Positions 32,290-44,160 of a stretch of 64,000 nt of DNA are shown here, in pieces. Source of the stretch: Rhizophlyctis rosea. Its lineage: Eukaryota > Chytridiomycota > Chytridiomycetes > Rhizophlyctidales > Rhizophlyctidaceae. Each line of letters starts with the position of its first letter. Position 1 is the first letter of the stretch. The DNA lies in the NCBI GenBank assembly GCA_027596075.1, contig JADGJC010000092.1, positions 58,703 to 122,702 on the forward strand, given 5' to 3'. Below the pieces are notes generated by a model that ran no database searches, was not told the origin of the DNA, and worked only from the letters and a program-made list of their open reading frames with translations. The translations under genes and the position numbers were made by a program.

Positions 32290-35103
32290 ATGGGCCGCAA
32301 CCCACCAGATTCCTCAACGTTTCTTTTAACGTCCATATTCCAACCTCTCTCCACTTCCGCTAAGAGTGCTCCCACAGAAGACTCGACACAAGTTATTGAG
32401 GTTGCAGATGGGGTTGGTAACGATCAATGGGCGGAAGGGACGAGCGAAGAGGTTGTAATGAGAGGATGGTTGAAGTTTCGGAGGGATTCGGGGACGGCGA
32501 AGGTAGGGTTTGACCAGTGGAAGTTTTGAGTGTTAGGTTACAGGGACTTGTTAAGGATACCGATCTTGGGGAAGATCTGAATGTTCGTGGTCATGTATGC
32601 TCCGTTTCATGAACATCGTGTTGTAACTGCCAAGCTCTTCTAACAGGAGCTGATTGACACCTCCCATCCATGGTCTACCGCCTATTTCACCCTTCAAAAC
32701 GGAGCCCTCTCCACATCCCTCCCTCCACCGACATCGTCATTATCAACAAACACAACCACTACCACACCCACAGTATCAATCCCCTTAACCCCGAACATAA
32801 CCCTTCAACTAATCACAACCCTTTTCACCCGCACCGCACCCTTTTTCCGTCTTCAGAACTCTCTGGATGTACGTATACTCCCACACCTCTAATCCTCCAG
32901 CTGACAAATTGCTGACTTCCACCAGGACCGTCAAACTTACTACTTCGAAACCCCAAACGAGGCCTCGCGGCTGGCGTGGTTTCTTGCGATACAAGCTAGT
33001 CAGGTGTCGTTTCTTGTTGGGAGGAACAGGGCGTTGGAGAGAGATGTGCAAGCGGCGAAGGGGAGAATGAGGGGAGTCTTTGATGGAGTGGGTGAAGGGG
33101 AGAACAAGGTGAGGAGTCCATTTGTGGAATTTGTGATATTTTTGGTTGTGGGTTGGAGTAGGCGGACTTGTTTGAGGACGAAGAATGGAACAGAATGGAG
33201 GATTCGATCCATGCAGATTGGCTAGACACTTGCACTGACCAACGTGCAACTAACAACATGACTTTGCTTTCCTTCTCTATTTGTGCGTATCATGTAGGAC
33301 ATTGACTCCCTTGTGACCGAAGCGGACGAGAAAGCGAAGGAGTTGAAGCGAATTTCGGAATGGGAAGGTATGAAAAGTCGTCATGATTATATTTACTTAT
33401 TATTCCTGCAATATTCTGTCATCGCGACGTTACAATCCAACAGTCTAATATCTCACTCCAAAAAACCAGCCAAAAGCCTTCCATCCCTCTTGAACATATT
33501 CCCCCAAACCTCAATATCGCAGGACACCCCAACTTCACTCTCCTCACCAACCCATTCACAACCACTGACACCAACAGCACCTACCTCAACCCCCACCGCC
33601 TCACAAACCCTCCGCACCCGCCGCGTCTTCGACTCCCTCCCCCGCACCGCCTCCCACTCAGCAGACGACACCAGTGACGAAGCTTTCAACGCACCAGGAT
33701 TCTACCCCGTCGACTCTCAAGCTTCACGATCCGGTACAATGCGTATGGGCACCGTTCGTGGCAATTTAGCAAATTTAACGATGGGGAGGAGGAGTTTTGA
33801 TGCGTTGAATGATGGGGGTGGTGCGGAGGGTGGAGAGCCGAAGCAACAGGGACAGGTGCAGCAGGAGAAGGTGATGAAGAGAGCATCGAGTTCAAAGGCC
33901 ACGTTGAGGATGAGGAGTGGGGCGGGGGTTGGGTTGGGGAGTTTGGGGGATTTGATGGCGAAGTCGCCGATGGGGTCGTCGCCGGCTCTTGATGGTGGGT
34001 CTGTGTCGGTTGAGGATAATGGTAATGTAAGCGCGCCGAGTGCACATGGGGAGGGAGAGGGAGGTGGTGGAGCTGGAAAAATGATCTTGGGAGAGTTTGA
34101 AGCTGGTGGCGTGGGTGTTCAGAAGGAGGACAACAAAAGTGATGGGGAGGTAAGAAAGGGTGACGACAGTGCATTGGGTGATTGGAATGGAATCAAGGAA
34201 GAAGATGAAACAAACAGAAATTCCGACACACTACCTCCTGAATCGCCCTCGAAATCCTCCCCCCCTCCTTCACCTACACATCTCCATCGCACTCGTCCGC
34301 CGCATCTCTCAACCTCTCAGAAAAATCTGTCTATATCCCACACAAACTTATCCTCGCCTCTCCACTCGCCGTCAACATCCATCAGTAACATCTTCTCGTC
34401 GACTGCGAGCTTGAGTGGAAAGAGGACCGTGAGGGTTGTGAGAAAGGGCGGTAGTGTGGCAGGGAGTTTGGCGGATCTGACGGCTGGGAGTCCCGGAGTG
34501 GGAAGTCCTGGGGTGGGCAGTCCGAATTTAAGCGCGGGAAAAGCCGAGGAAGAGAGGACTTCGAATGCGAAAAGGAATGAGAATAACGATTCTCCTGCAG
34601 CAACTGCAACACAACAAAATGTACAACAAGCTCACCCAACCCCGTCACCCCAACAATCCATCCCACCACCAACCCAAACCTTCCAACCCCTCCCTAACGT
34701 CGTTCCAAACACCGATTTACACCCTCCACCAAACCCTCATATTGCGCTTCCAGCTCCAACAACACCTGCCTCAACACTAACGACGTCCATACAATATAAA
34801 TCCGCACCCTCCCTCGCACCTGCCGCCTTGCCCCCAGCACCCATGCTCCCACCCTCTAAAATGCGTGCAAAACCACCTCCGGCAATGTTAGGCATGGCGC
34901 CGGTGCTTACATCAAAGGGGAGTCCAGCTGTGGGGAGGAAGGTCAATGCTGTCACAAGAGGCGGGGGATTAGGGTCGACATCCTCTTTGCTGTCTTCTTC
35001 GGCAACAATTGAATCACCTGTGACAGTGAATGATCCTGTACCAAGTACGCTTCCGCCACCACCGTCTGTTGCACCTGATGCCCCGACTACACCTGGTCAG
35101 TAG
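32290..35103 (+). CDS. PH-domain protein with coiled coil and long Ser/Pro-rich tail, 6 exons
   Basis: Exons 32290-32502, 32544-32594, 32647-32868, 32926-33108, 33298-33367 and 33470-35103 splice in phase to 790 residues ending at TAG. Residues about 55-205 form a pleckstrin-homology domain: VVMRGWLKFRR, WSTAYFTLQNGALS, VSIPLTPNITLQLI, FFRLQNSLDDRQTYYFETP and EASRLAWFLAIQASQ (the C-terminal helix with Trp). A charged coiled coil follows (FLVGRNRALERDVQ, VTEADEKAKELKRISEW). The remainder is disordered: Ser/Gly/Pro blocks, SLxDL-like short motifs (LGSLGDLMAKSP, AGSLADLTAGSP), PGVGSPGVGSP and Pro runs. PH domains bind phosphoinositides or proteins at membranes. The 102-nt last intron keeps the frame open if retained. 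No ortholog recognised. Confidence 0.75.
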
Positions 35104-35354
35104 TTATGCATTATGAGCTTCGTAGTGTATCCTTGCGCCTGCGGTTTTTGGAAGGTTTGAATGGGGTCATAGCCGTCGGTCATGATGGGAGAAGCACATC
35201 AGTGCCACGTCCACCAGAAGGGCGTTAGGTAGCAAGGTATAGCCAAGCCTGTATTGCGGAATGAGGTCTCGGCAGGAATAAATTACAGAAGGTAGAATGC
35301 TAAACAAACTGTAACTATCATTGAGTTAGTAACCTGGCCGAGAAACTCATAGTC
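35104..35354. other. Intergenic, no gene seen
   Basis: 3' flank of the PH-domain gene. Confidence 0.5.
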
Positions 35355-35431
35355 AAAGATCATTTCTGTCGACATCATTGAGTCCTGGGTTTGGATTCCT
35401 GCAACAGGTCCGTCGACAGAAAATGATCTTT
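35355..35431. repeat. Inverted repeat, 19-20 bp arms, 38-bp loop
   Basis: Left arm 35355-35373 and right arm 35412-35431 are reverse complements (AAAGATCATTT(T)CTGTCGAC) with one extra T in the right arm. The loop contains GGGTTTGGATTCC, a weak B-box-like string. It may be a foldback (MITE-like) remnant or a structured RNA; function unknown. Confidence 0.7.
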
Positions 35432-36011
35432 AAAGCGAACGTCGGCGGAAGTGGAGACGGGAGGACCCATAACCACAGCATACAGGAAGCAATTAGATGA
35501 CCAGTACTTCAAGGGTTAAGGCTCCTTGCTATCCGTGGAGTTCATTGGTAATCAAATGGGACGTCCATGTCCAAAGACTGCATCCTTCCAGCAAGCTGAT
35601 AATCCGCAGAGCCACTGTACCGGTACTTGCAAAATGTGCTTATGTAACATTCTGGCGGCACAGTCCTCCGATGGACAGCTGGACATTCTGCGATTCTTTT
35701 GGACTCGTTCATATTTCCGCCCCAACTCCGTCAATTGCAATCAATATGCAATCATATATGGATTTGCCTTTGACAGCTGTCTAAACGCGCCTTCCATTCA
35801 ATTCATCGTATTTTACGTCTAACTTTTGCAGGTGGTCACTACCGTCATCCACGCATCACAACGATCCGATTTCCCATATAGTTTCAACTCGACTCGATTG
35901 GTCCTTGCTACCTCCCATATTGCGAGCTTCCCACCAGCTCCGCGTACAAGCAACATTTACTGTAAAGCAATATCAATCCAAGACGAAGCAAACTCCGATA
36001 CCTAGCCCACA
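35432..36011. other. Intergenic, probable promoter of the FANK1-like gene
   Basis: No gene seen in frames up to 98 residues. Confidence 0.45.
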
Positions 36012-37477
36012 ATGCCACCACGTCCAATCCCCCACCCCCACATAACCCCCCTCCACATCCTTGCCCGCTCAATCGAAGTTGCATGGTCATATCCACCGGA
36101 CAAAGAACCGGACGGGCACATCACATATCAACTTGCGCGTAGAGAAGAGACTGACTGGACTTGGGTCAATGTCTATGAGGGTGCGGGAACGAGAACAGAA
36201 TTGAGTGACCTTATCCCTGAGACGACGTATAAAGTACGGTTACGAGTGAAGGTGGAGGGTGTGGGGGAGGAAGATGGGCAGACTGGTGGTGCAGAGGGAG
36301 AGAATGGTGGATGGAGTGAGGGTGAGGAGGTTGAAGTACGAACGACTGGTTGGTATTGGCTTAAAGGTGGCGTGATAGTGTCTTGAGTCCGGGTCATGAT
36401 ATGGATGACCAGAACTGCATCATCAGTGAGCTCCCCCATCGTCTTACGAATGGCATACTGATGTTCATTTACATCAAACTTTAGATGAGGCACTATCAAT
36501 CAAAATGACAAATCAACTCCTGCGAGCTGTCGCATCAAACGACATCAAAGCTGTTGACAAACTCCTACTAGAACACGGAAAGATCATAAGCATCGAAGCT
36601 CGCGACAAGTACGGGAAGACACCATTGATGGTTTGTATCTTTTGCGTCAACTCACGTACACATCCCATCCAGCTGATAACTGAAATGTGATTGTTGTAGA
36701 TTGCCTGTCAATCCGGCCCACCAGAAATCGTCTCCGCACTCCTGAAAGCCGGCTCGTCCGTCACAGCAGCAACCCAATCCGGCAAAACCGCTATTTCTAT
36801 CGCATCAACATTTGGCAACATCGAAGCTGCAAAACTGTTGTTGGCACATGACCCGGCCATGGTCAATACGCCGGATCAGGGGGGTTCTACACGTGGGTGT
36901 CCTCTCATTGTTCGCATCTTCAGAGTGATGATCAACCGGAACTCATACATGGTGGTTTGACACATAGCACTGATGTGGGCTTCCGAAAACGCGGGCTCAA
37001 CCAAAAATGGTCCTGCCTTCCTCGCCCTCCTCCTTTCCCTCAACGCCGACCCAAATCAGGAAGACCGCCGCGGCCAAACCGCTTTTGACCGTCTGTGCAT
37101 ATCCGGAGGTGAGACTTTCCCATCATTTTACCATCCCCACCCTCTCACCAATCCCACTCACACTTCCCAAACACTCAGGCTCAGTAGCCGCCGCCAAAAC
37201 CCTCCTATCCCACTCCTCCCGTCACATAATCCACACCTCCAAAAAACACCCCATGACAAACCTCATGAGTGCCGCATTGAACGGGCACAAAGCCCTCGTG
37301 CGGGAACTGCTGGACAATTGGGGAGCGGTGGTGGAGGAGCAAACCGAGTTTGGGGGTACGGCGAGGAAGTTTGCGGTTGAGAAGGGACATGATGCCGTTG
37401 TAGAGGTCATTGATCAGTTCGTACAGAAGAGGGAGAGGGAAAGAAGTGTTGGTGTCGTTGTTGGGGATAAGGATTAG
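36012..37477 (+). CDS. FANK1-like protein (fibronectin III plus ankyrin repeats), 5 exons
   Basis: Exons 36012-36348, 36485-36630, 36700-36892, 36968-37108 and 37179-37477 splice in phase to 371 residues ending at TAG. Residues about 8-112 are a fibronectin type III domain (SIEVAWSYPPDKEPDGHITY, ETTYKVRLRVKVEG). Ankyrin repeats follow: LLRAVASNDIKAVDKLLLEH, YGKTPLMIACQSGPPEIVS, SGKTAISIASTFGNIEAAKL, the PLMWASENAG block, RRGQTAFDRLCISG and MTNLMSAALNGHKALVRELL. One FN3 followed by about six ankyrin repeats is the FANK1 architecture. In animals FANK1 is testis- and ciliated-cell-expressed; homologs are typical of organisms with flagella. The presence of an intact copy supports a zoosporic fungus (inference). 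All four introns are GT-AG, 69-136 nt. Confidence 0.85.
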
Positions 37478-38577
37478 GAGTGGAGGGACAGAGGCGGAGA
37501 GGTGATTGGACCTTTTGGCTGAATGACGGCGTGAACTCCTGACCAGATGGAATTTTCTTTTATTGAAGGAAGGGCTAAAGTAAATGTGGAGGGGTGGTGA
37601 GTGGTTTTTCTTCCGTTTTTTCTTGTGTATAAAGTCTTTCGTTGTCTTCTTTTTTCGAAAATAATGTACTTTCCCTTTTCTCCTCTCATGGTTTCCAATT
37701 GGGACTGGACGAATCTTTGATAGGTCATCAGATGATTGTGGGTGGGGGGTGGGTGGAGGCTTCACCCGCATCTGATGTTAGCATTAATTCACGGCAGACC
37801 ACTGTGCTAGTTATTAATCAACTGCGTACCAGCTGACCGAGTTTGCAGCACCGTACCTTCTTCATAAAATTACATTCGCTTGTGCAGAAAACCTGTGTTA
37901 TTGGACTTCATGTGCATAAGTGTTGCATCATCTCAAGGCCAGCTGTGACATCAACCCTCTACATCCTACACCCTCCGAAACGCCACTCGGGCAACCCGAA
38001 AATATACACTCTCTCGCCGGCGAATTTGGGTTTATCTATGTCATCCACAGTGGATGCGGCAAGCTTCCACACGCCATCGAGCCCCAGGTTTCCCGCAACT
38101 GGTATGAACGGGAGGGACATTCGTCCATCTTCCCAGGCCACATCAACGTCTACGTCGCTTAGGAGGGAAGCCTTCTTGAAATAGGTCAGCTATTTTTACC
38201 ATTCAGTGAGTGGAAGGAAAGGTCTGCGAGTCTGCCGTGATATGTAGATTAAACCCATTATGAGCAAGCATTGACATGCCATTGGCGCAGAGACACCACC
38301 ATCAGCGAGTATGGTCCAAATGTATTTATCATTCAAATGCCCTCAGTTGCTTGAAGAATACCTCTATATTTATTGATTGAAGCTGTTTTGGTTATTTGAG
38401 ACAACGGCCTACACTACTACATAACGCACAAAATGGCGTGCTCCTTTCCCCTACCTAGCTATGCAACTAATCTACACACCTATCTACATTCACCGTTTTG
38501 TCCCCGCGTTCCCATCAAACACTCGTCATCTGACCGATAACCGCTCAGTCTTTCCGCTCCCATCAAACACTCGTCAT
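37478..38577. other. No supportable gene
   Basis: Frames of 60-188 residues on both strands (the longest, minus 37205-37771, mostly overlaps the FANK1-like last exon). No recognisable motif. Confidence 0.4.
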
Positions 38578-40094
38578 CTATCCCATAAACTTCCTAAACT
38601 CCACTTTCGGAATCTCCAACTCCTCGCCGACTTTCTGCGCCTGTTCCGCAAGGACCTCCCTAGTCAACCCATCCGAATCCACAATCATCACCACCTCCTT
38701 CAACCCCGTCTGGCATACAAGCCCGTCCCGAACCTTGCGCAAATTCCAATCATTAACACTCATGCAGAACCTCTCCAGCTTGCTAGGGATGCTCCCAAGA
38801 ATGCGATCGATGTTTCGGCAGACGAGACGCTTGCAATCTCCGAGAAAAGTAACAGACCGGAGGCTGCGAAGGCCCGAGAGAAGCTCCCAGGGGGTGCGTG
38901 ATACGTACATGTGGGAGGACGAGCACTTGATCCACAGGGAGGTGATTTGGTGAATGGTGTTGATGGGAAGAAATGCGAGAATCTTGAAGCAGCAGACCCA
39001 TCCCACCCAAAGTGCGTCAAGCTGGACTGAGTGAGAGTTTTGGGAAACGAAGGTATGTTACGCCAAACGCCGTATGGGAAAAGGCCGAAAATGGTAGTGC
39101 CAGGTCGAATGGATTCAAAGGTGGGATACATGTTGGAAAGGTTCGGGTCTGGCATGCTGGGTCGTGCCGGCGGCCGTGGATCGCAGATAAGGTGTATGCG
39201 TTGCAGCACTGGAGCGGACTCTGCCATGTCTTCGAAATTAACGCGTGATGTGATCCGCAACGTTTGTAATGATTTGAATGAGATGTGGGGAGGGATTTTC
39301 AAAAGCGAAGGGAGCTTGGCAGATTGGAATGGACTGGTCTCGTCAACAGCTTTACTGAAATCTAGACAAAGCTCCCGCAGCGGTGCCGTTTGAAGAAGGC
39401 GGAGGAATGGCAGGAAGGCCAGTACCGTAGGAAAATCTTCCATTTTTATCTGGAAGGTCGCCAATTGCAAGAAAGGATGGTTGGCAGCGGCCTTCGTGAA
39501 GGCTTTGAGAACCGAATCAGCCTTTGACTTTTCCTCAGAGCCTCTGATTGAGAAATGCTCAAGGTGGCTTATGTCAACGACTTTCAACATTCGGGCGAAT
39601 GATTCGTCGCTCCAAACTATTATGCTTCGGTGTAGTTCGACAGTGATGCTGCGAACCAACTGAACGCGCATCGGATCGTCCAAGAAGACGTCCAGTGCAT
39701 CGCGGGTGTAATGCTGCTTCCAACCGTCGTGGCGGCGATTGAGAAATGCCATGTATGTGAATACGTCAAGGCAGTTGCCTTCTCGCAGGCGGAATGCTGC
39801 GTCACGGAACGCTTTGCAAACTGCAACGACGTGTCACCGATCTCGCTCTGCACGACGAACTCAAGGAAGGGCCCTCACCTTGCGCCAAGTGCAACTCGTA
39901 AGGCAAACCGTTGTTCGCTTTCCTGCGCACCGGAGAAGCGCATTGTGGGACGGCCGTTACCGGTCCCACGGAGGGTTGAATGTATTCGAAGATGTCGTCA
40001 AGAATGTGCTCTGGTATGGCAATGATGTAGCAATGATGTAGCAGGGGCCGGCCTTGGCAGGGTCCCCGTTTCCGGTAGTGAATTTCTTTTGCAT
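38578..40094 (-). pseudogene. F-box/LRR-type protein with two frame breaks
   Basis: From ATG 40094 (MQKKFTTGNGDPAK) the F-box follows: IPEHILDDIFEYIQPSVGP, then, after an intron of about 73 nt, VCKAFRDAAFRLREGN. The main frame 39752-39000 has degenerate LRRs (LEHFSIRGSEE, LRELCLDFSKAV, FKSLQTLRITSR, LTQSSLTHFGWDG). A one-base shift near 39000 moves to the C-terminal frame (WVCCFKILAFLPINTIHQIT through SKLERFCMSVNDWNLRKVRD to FRKFMG). A second break is an 11-bp tandem duplication at 40019-40040; removing one copy restores the frame between start and F-box. It is paralogous to 7164-8060. Such proteins are SCF substrate receptors. Confidence 0.7.
40019..40040. repeat. 11-bp perfect tandem duplication (GCAATGATGTA x2)
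   Basis: Lies inside the F-box coding region and shifts its frame by 11 nt. It is the apparent inactivating lesion in the 5' part of the gene. Confidence 0.85.
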
Positions 40095-40915
40095 CTTATA
40101 GGGAACGTGAAGCGTCAATTTCAGCCCGTCGTGTCAAGTGCCGCTAACGAGTTGCTGTGAAAAGCTTACCTTTGTGGACAGGTGGGGTAAGTAGGTGATA
40201 CGGCAAGTGGTAGTACGTAGATGGGTATATTGTTGGTGTGCTGACCAAGGAGCGTCAAGTTACTGGCAAGGGTGTCGCTAATGCAAATGTGAATGAGGGC
40301 AAAGCGTGGGAAGTTGGGAACTTGAAAGTTGCCGAGTTGGGACAAGCCACACGTGCACACGGACCCCAACTAGTTGCAACTTGCCAAGTGGCAAGGGCCA
40401 AGACCCCACACCAACCCCAACTTGGTCATTCGGCCAGACTCGCCAGGGTCCAGCTTCCTCCCTTCTTCCCTTCCTCCCTTCGTCCTTTCCTCCTTTACTT
40501 TTTTTCCCCATAATGAGACACCATATTTGGAAGATACTTGAACACCTCACATCATAACGGGCATGTAATCGCATGTGTGATCCATTCCTCAGTAGGAAAG
40601 ACACTCAATAGCAAATACGTGGAACTTCGTTTCTGAACAATCTAACATTTCCCAAAATAATCCCAAGATTGCCATAATCACAACGTTTTGGAAGTTTCGG
40701 AGCTTCTATCCCGATTCCAAACCCATGGAGATCTTTGGATTCTGGCAGATAGACACTTAGACACAAAACCCATATGGAATCTCTGCATAAGGCTTTTTTG
40801 CACATCTCTTGTATTCCCACATTTTCCATAGTCCGATATTAGTTCTACCACGCAAGCACGGATTCATAATGCCACGATCCAGCGGGCAGTTCCATTCGCG
40901 CAAGGTTTCCCCTCT
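40095..40915. other. No supportable gene
   Basis: Contains a stretch (about 40240-40460) rich in short repeats of AAGTTG/CAACTT type and a pyrimidine run near 40450-40505. No gene. Confidence 0.45.
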
Positions 40916-43088
40916 TCAAACCAAAAAAGGATAAATCCCCAACTGATCAAAAACATCGCACGGCAGATCACCATACCCTCCCCTCTGAACACCATCCTCC
41001 CACTTCTCCCCAACACCAAACAACACCCCATCATGTTTAGTCGCATTGATCAGCGGCCAAGCGTACCCACCAAGCATCTCCCCCTTCACCTCCTCATCAC
41101 TACTCCTAGCAAAAGCCGAGATGATGTCCCCATACTGACGTGAGGTTTCCAGAATATGCGGAGTGGCCTCAGTGTAGTTGTAAGTAGTAGACGGAAGGTC
41201 ATATTGCGTATACCCGTTCGTAACGGCGTTATCGTCGCTATGGCAAATCCACTGGTCGTGGCAAAGAGCGGGGGGACTGAAGGATGCACGCATGCCGGTG
41301 TAGACTGAGGCGACGCGGATTGGGACGTGGGCGCTTGCGAGGATGGCGTTGTAGCGTTGGGGGCATTTGCCGGAGCCTTCGGTGATGAGGCGGGAGGTGG
41401 GGAGGGACCAGTCGGAGTTGGGGTCTGGGTTTGCGCCGTAGACACCGATCATGAGAGGTACGATGAGATCGGGTGTCGCGGCTGGGGTTAGGTTTTGGAG
41501 AAGGGCAAGGGCAGCGGATTGCGGGAGAGGGGACGGCATGTTGTTCGAACCTTGCTCGTTGTTTGTGCCGGCTGCAGATATGACGGGTCAGCATTTTGCA
41601 TAACATAGTGTCGGCATATGCCACAATCATTTCAGGTATCGACTTACTGAAAATCATGGGAACCTTGTTGAACTTCCCCGCCGCCAACAACTTGTTGAAC
41701 TGATCAGGAACGGTGGTGCCATCCAATGTCGCCGTATAATAAGGAATGCCCGTCGCACCTGGCACCTCCTTCTGTGCCTCGATCAACCGCTCAAACGGCG
41801 CCTTCCTCATACAATCCAAAGTCTTACACCCAGCCTTCGCCATAAAGACCTTCCCCATCTGAGAACTGACCGCGGGCGGTTGCGCCGGCCCTTGACCGTC
41901 CGATCGCATGATGGCGCGGCGGAAGAGACCATGAGCGAGTGGAGACGAAACAAGGTTTCGAACGTGCCATCCCCCAGAGGATTGTCCCGTGATCACGACT
42001 TGAGACGGGTTGCCGCCGAAGTGCGCAATGTTCTTTTGAACCCACTTGAGCGCAAGGATTTGGTCGTGGATGTATTGGTTGCCCGAAAGAGTTTGGCGGT
42101 TGTAGGTTGTGGTGTCTTCGAAAACGCCCATCATGGCTGAGGAAGATTGATGATATGTCAGCACATTTGAGGCGATAAATCAAGATTGAAAAGAGGGAAA
42201 AGGATACCCACCCATACGGTACTGCAGCTTAACAACCACCAAGTTATTGCGGGAGGCGAAAGTCCCCGTTTGAGCAGAAATAAGGTCATCCGCTCCTCCA
42301 GCCGTCCCACCCCCACCATGGATGTCAACAAGCACCGGCAGCGCCTTGCCCTTCAAGTTCTTCCCCACACGCGGAGTGAAAACATGCAACGACAAGCAGT
42401 CCTCCGCGTAGTTATTCGCAGGAGAATCCAAAAACCCATTGGGGTGGCAACGCGGCCCAACCTTCAACGCCTTGAAGTCGTGCAAGCGCTCCTTAGCAAC
42501 GGGAAGAGCGAAGCGCCTTTTACCGGTTGGGGGTTTGGCGTAGGGGATGCTAAGGAAGCGCCATGACAAAATGTCGCGGGTACCGATGATGGTTCCGGCG
42601 GGTGCATCGACTTTCACGAGGGGCTTCGAACCTTCAACCCACGATTTGGTAGTTGTGCCGGGAGCCGAGTTGGTGCAGATCACCGGAAGGTTCTTAGAGC
42701 AAGGGACGTTGATGATCTGAGAGGAGTGGCCGTCGGTCGAAAGGGCGGGACAGGTACTCGGTTTACGGTAGGTAGATCCGGTCGACTTCTGGTTGATCCA
42801 GTATTGGGTGCGGGATCCATTGAAACGGTGTACGGCGACGTCGACGCCATGAGGGTTGGATGGGTCATAGGTGGCAAGCGACTCGTTCTGTTCTTTGCAG
42901 ACGTCTTTTGCTTTGTCGTGGGTGATATTGTCTCCTTCAATCACGAGCACAGATGTGATGGGATCGAGGCCGTAGTTGTTGGTAGTCGCTATTTCAATGT
43001 ATTGAGGTAGTTTGAGGATGTTGGCCGCTGCCAGAGTGGGGACCACTCCGGCGGTTGCGCTGAGACATAGAAGGGCGATGGTCTTCAT
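40916..43088 (-). CDS. Secreted type-B carboxylesterase with N-terminal C-type-lectin-like domain, 3 exons
   Basis: Exons 43088-42212, 42136-41648 and 41571-40916 (introns 75 and 76 nt) give 673 residues ending at TGA. Start chosen at MKTIALLCLSATAGVV, a good signal peptide; an in-frame start 27 codons upstream would bury it. Residues about 40-150 resemble a C-type-lectin fold (AKDVCKEQNESLATYD, YWINQKSTGS, CPAL, VPCSKNLPVIC). The esterase follows: RFLSIPYAKPPTGKRRF, EDCLSLHVFTPR, the oxyanion motif DIHGGGG, KLQYRMG, the nucleophile elbow GQSSGG, GTNNEQG (catalytic Glu region) and a late His in ICHSDD. The enzyme hydrolyses carboxyl esters; substrate unknown. The lectin-like module may tether it to a glycan surface (inference). 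Frame and splice sites are intact. Confidence 0.85.
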
Positions 43089-44160
43089 CTCGTGAGATGA
43101 AAATGAAGGATTGGACGGTACCGGGAATGGGGAAACGGTTTCGCGAATGGTATTTATGGTGTCTCCCATTCATTTCGGGTCTACTTTGGTAAGGTATTGC
43201 CTCTTGTGGGGGTTTTCGCTACAGGTTCCACAACTTGATGGCTCCGGTTGTTACACTTGGCAAGCTGGCAGCAAGTGCTGAAAGCAGCTATGGCCCGATG
43301 GGCAGTCTCCAAGTGTCTCCAATGCTCTCCATGGTTTCCTCCAGCGTTGCGTGACCTTCATGAACTCATGACGCTGAACATCCTTACATCCTGACGGACC
43401 AATGGGACAAGTCGATGCCACTATCATGGATCTCGGTGATGAAACGAAGGGCAGCAAGAACGTGGACATAGTCAGTTCAACGTGGACCTGGCACCAACAA
43501 GACGATATGTGGGGAAGGGAAAGCGATTTTCATCACCGCCACTACTTACTGCCTCGTGTTATGATGTGCCCAACAAGAACACATCAAAGTTCCAACGCAT
43601 CGTTACGATTGGTAAGATGTGAGCCGGCCTCTAACCTCAGATCAGACTTGGAACATGTTCCCCACAAAAATTGTCTCCAGCCCCCATGAACGGAATGGAA
43701 AGGGCTTGTGGATGTCCCTTTTGCCATTCAACTTTCATACACTGTTTGTAGTACTCTGTGTTACACTTTCCCACCGCTTTGCGGAAGGAACAGTCAAATG
43801 GAGCAAGTAATACAGGGAATGCCGACAGTCCTCCGAAGTCTCCGGCCAGGAAGGTTTTTGAGGAATCCACGATGTGCGTACGTAAGCAATCAATCCATTG
43901 ATAGATTAATGATGAGTCGGACGTCCGAGCTCAATGTCCGAGATGCAGGTATGATCAACATAACTGGTCACAACGTGAGGGTCCCCTTCCAATCTTCACC
44001 ATGAAACTCCCGGTTCCCGATAAATTCGTGTTGCTGCGCTTCGAATTGCGCAGCCCGACCCAACGCTTCTTATATCACTTACCCCGGCCGTCCCCACCAT
44101 CACCAATACTCACAACTTGACCACAAACTTGCAGTACACAATACCGCCAATTCACCCACG
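43089..44160. other. Intergenic, divergent promoters
   Basis: Lies between the start codons of the esterase (minus) and the dehydrogenase (plus). Frames of up to 98 residues show no motif. Confidence 0.45.

Noticed and set aside
33686..34174. 162-residue minus-strand His/Pro-rich frame
   Set aside because: Shadow of the low-complexity tail of the PH-domain gene.
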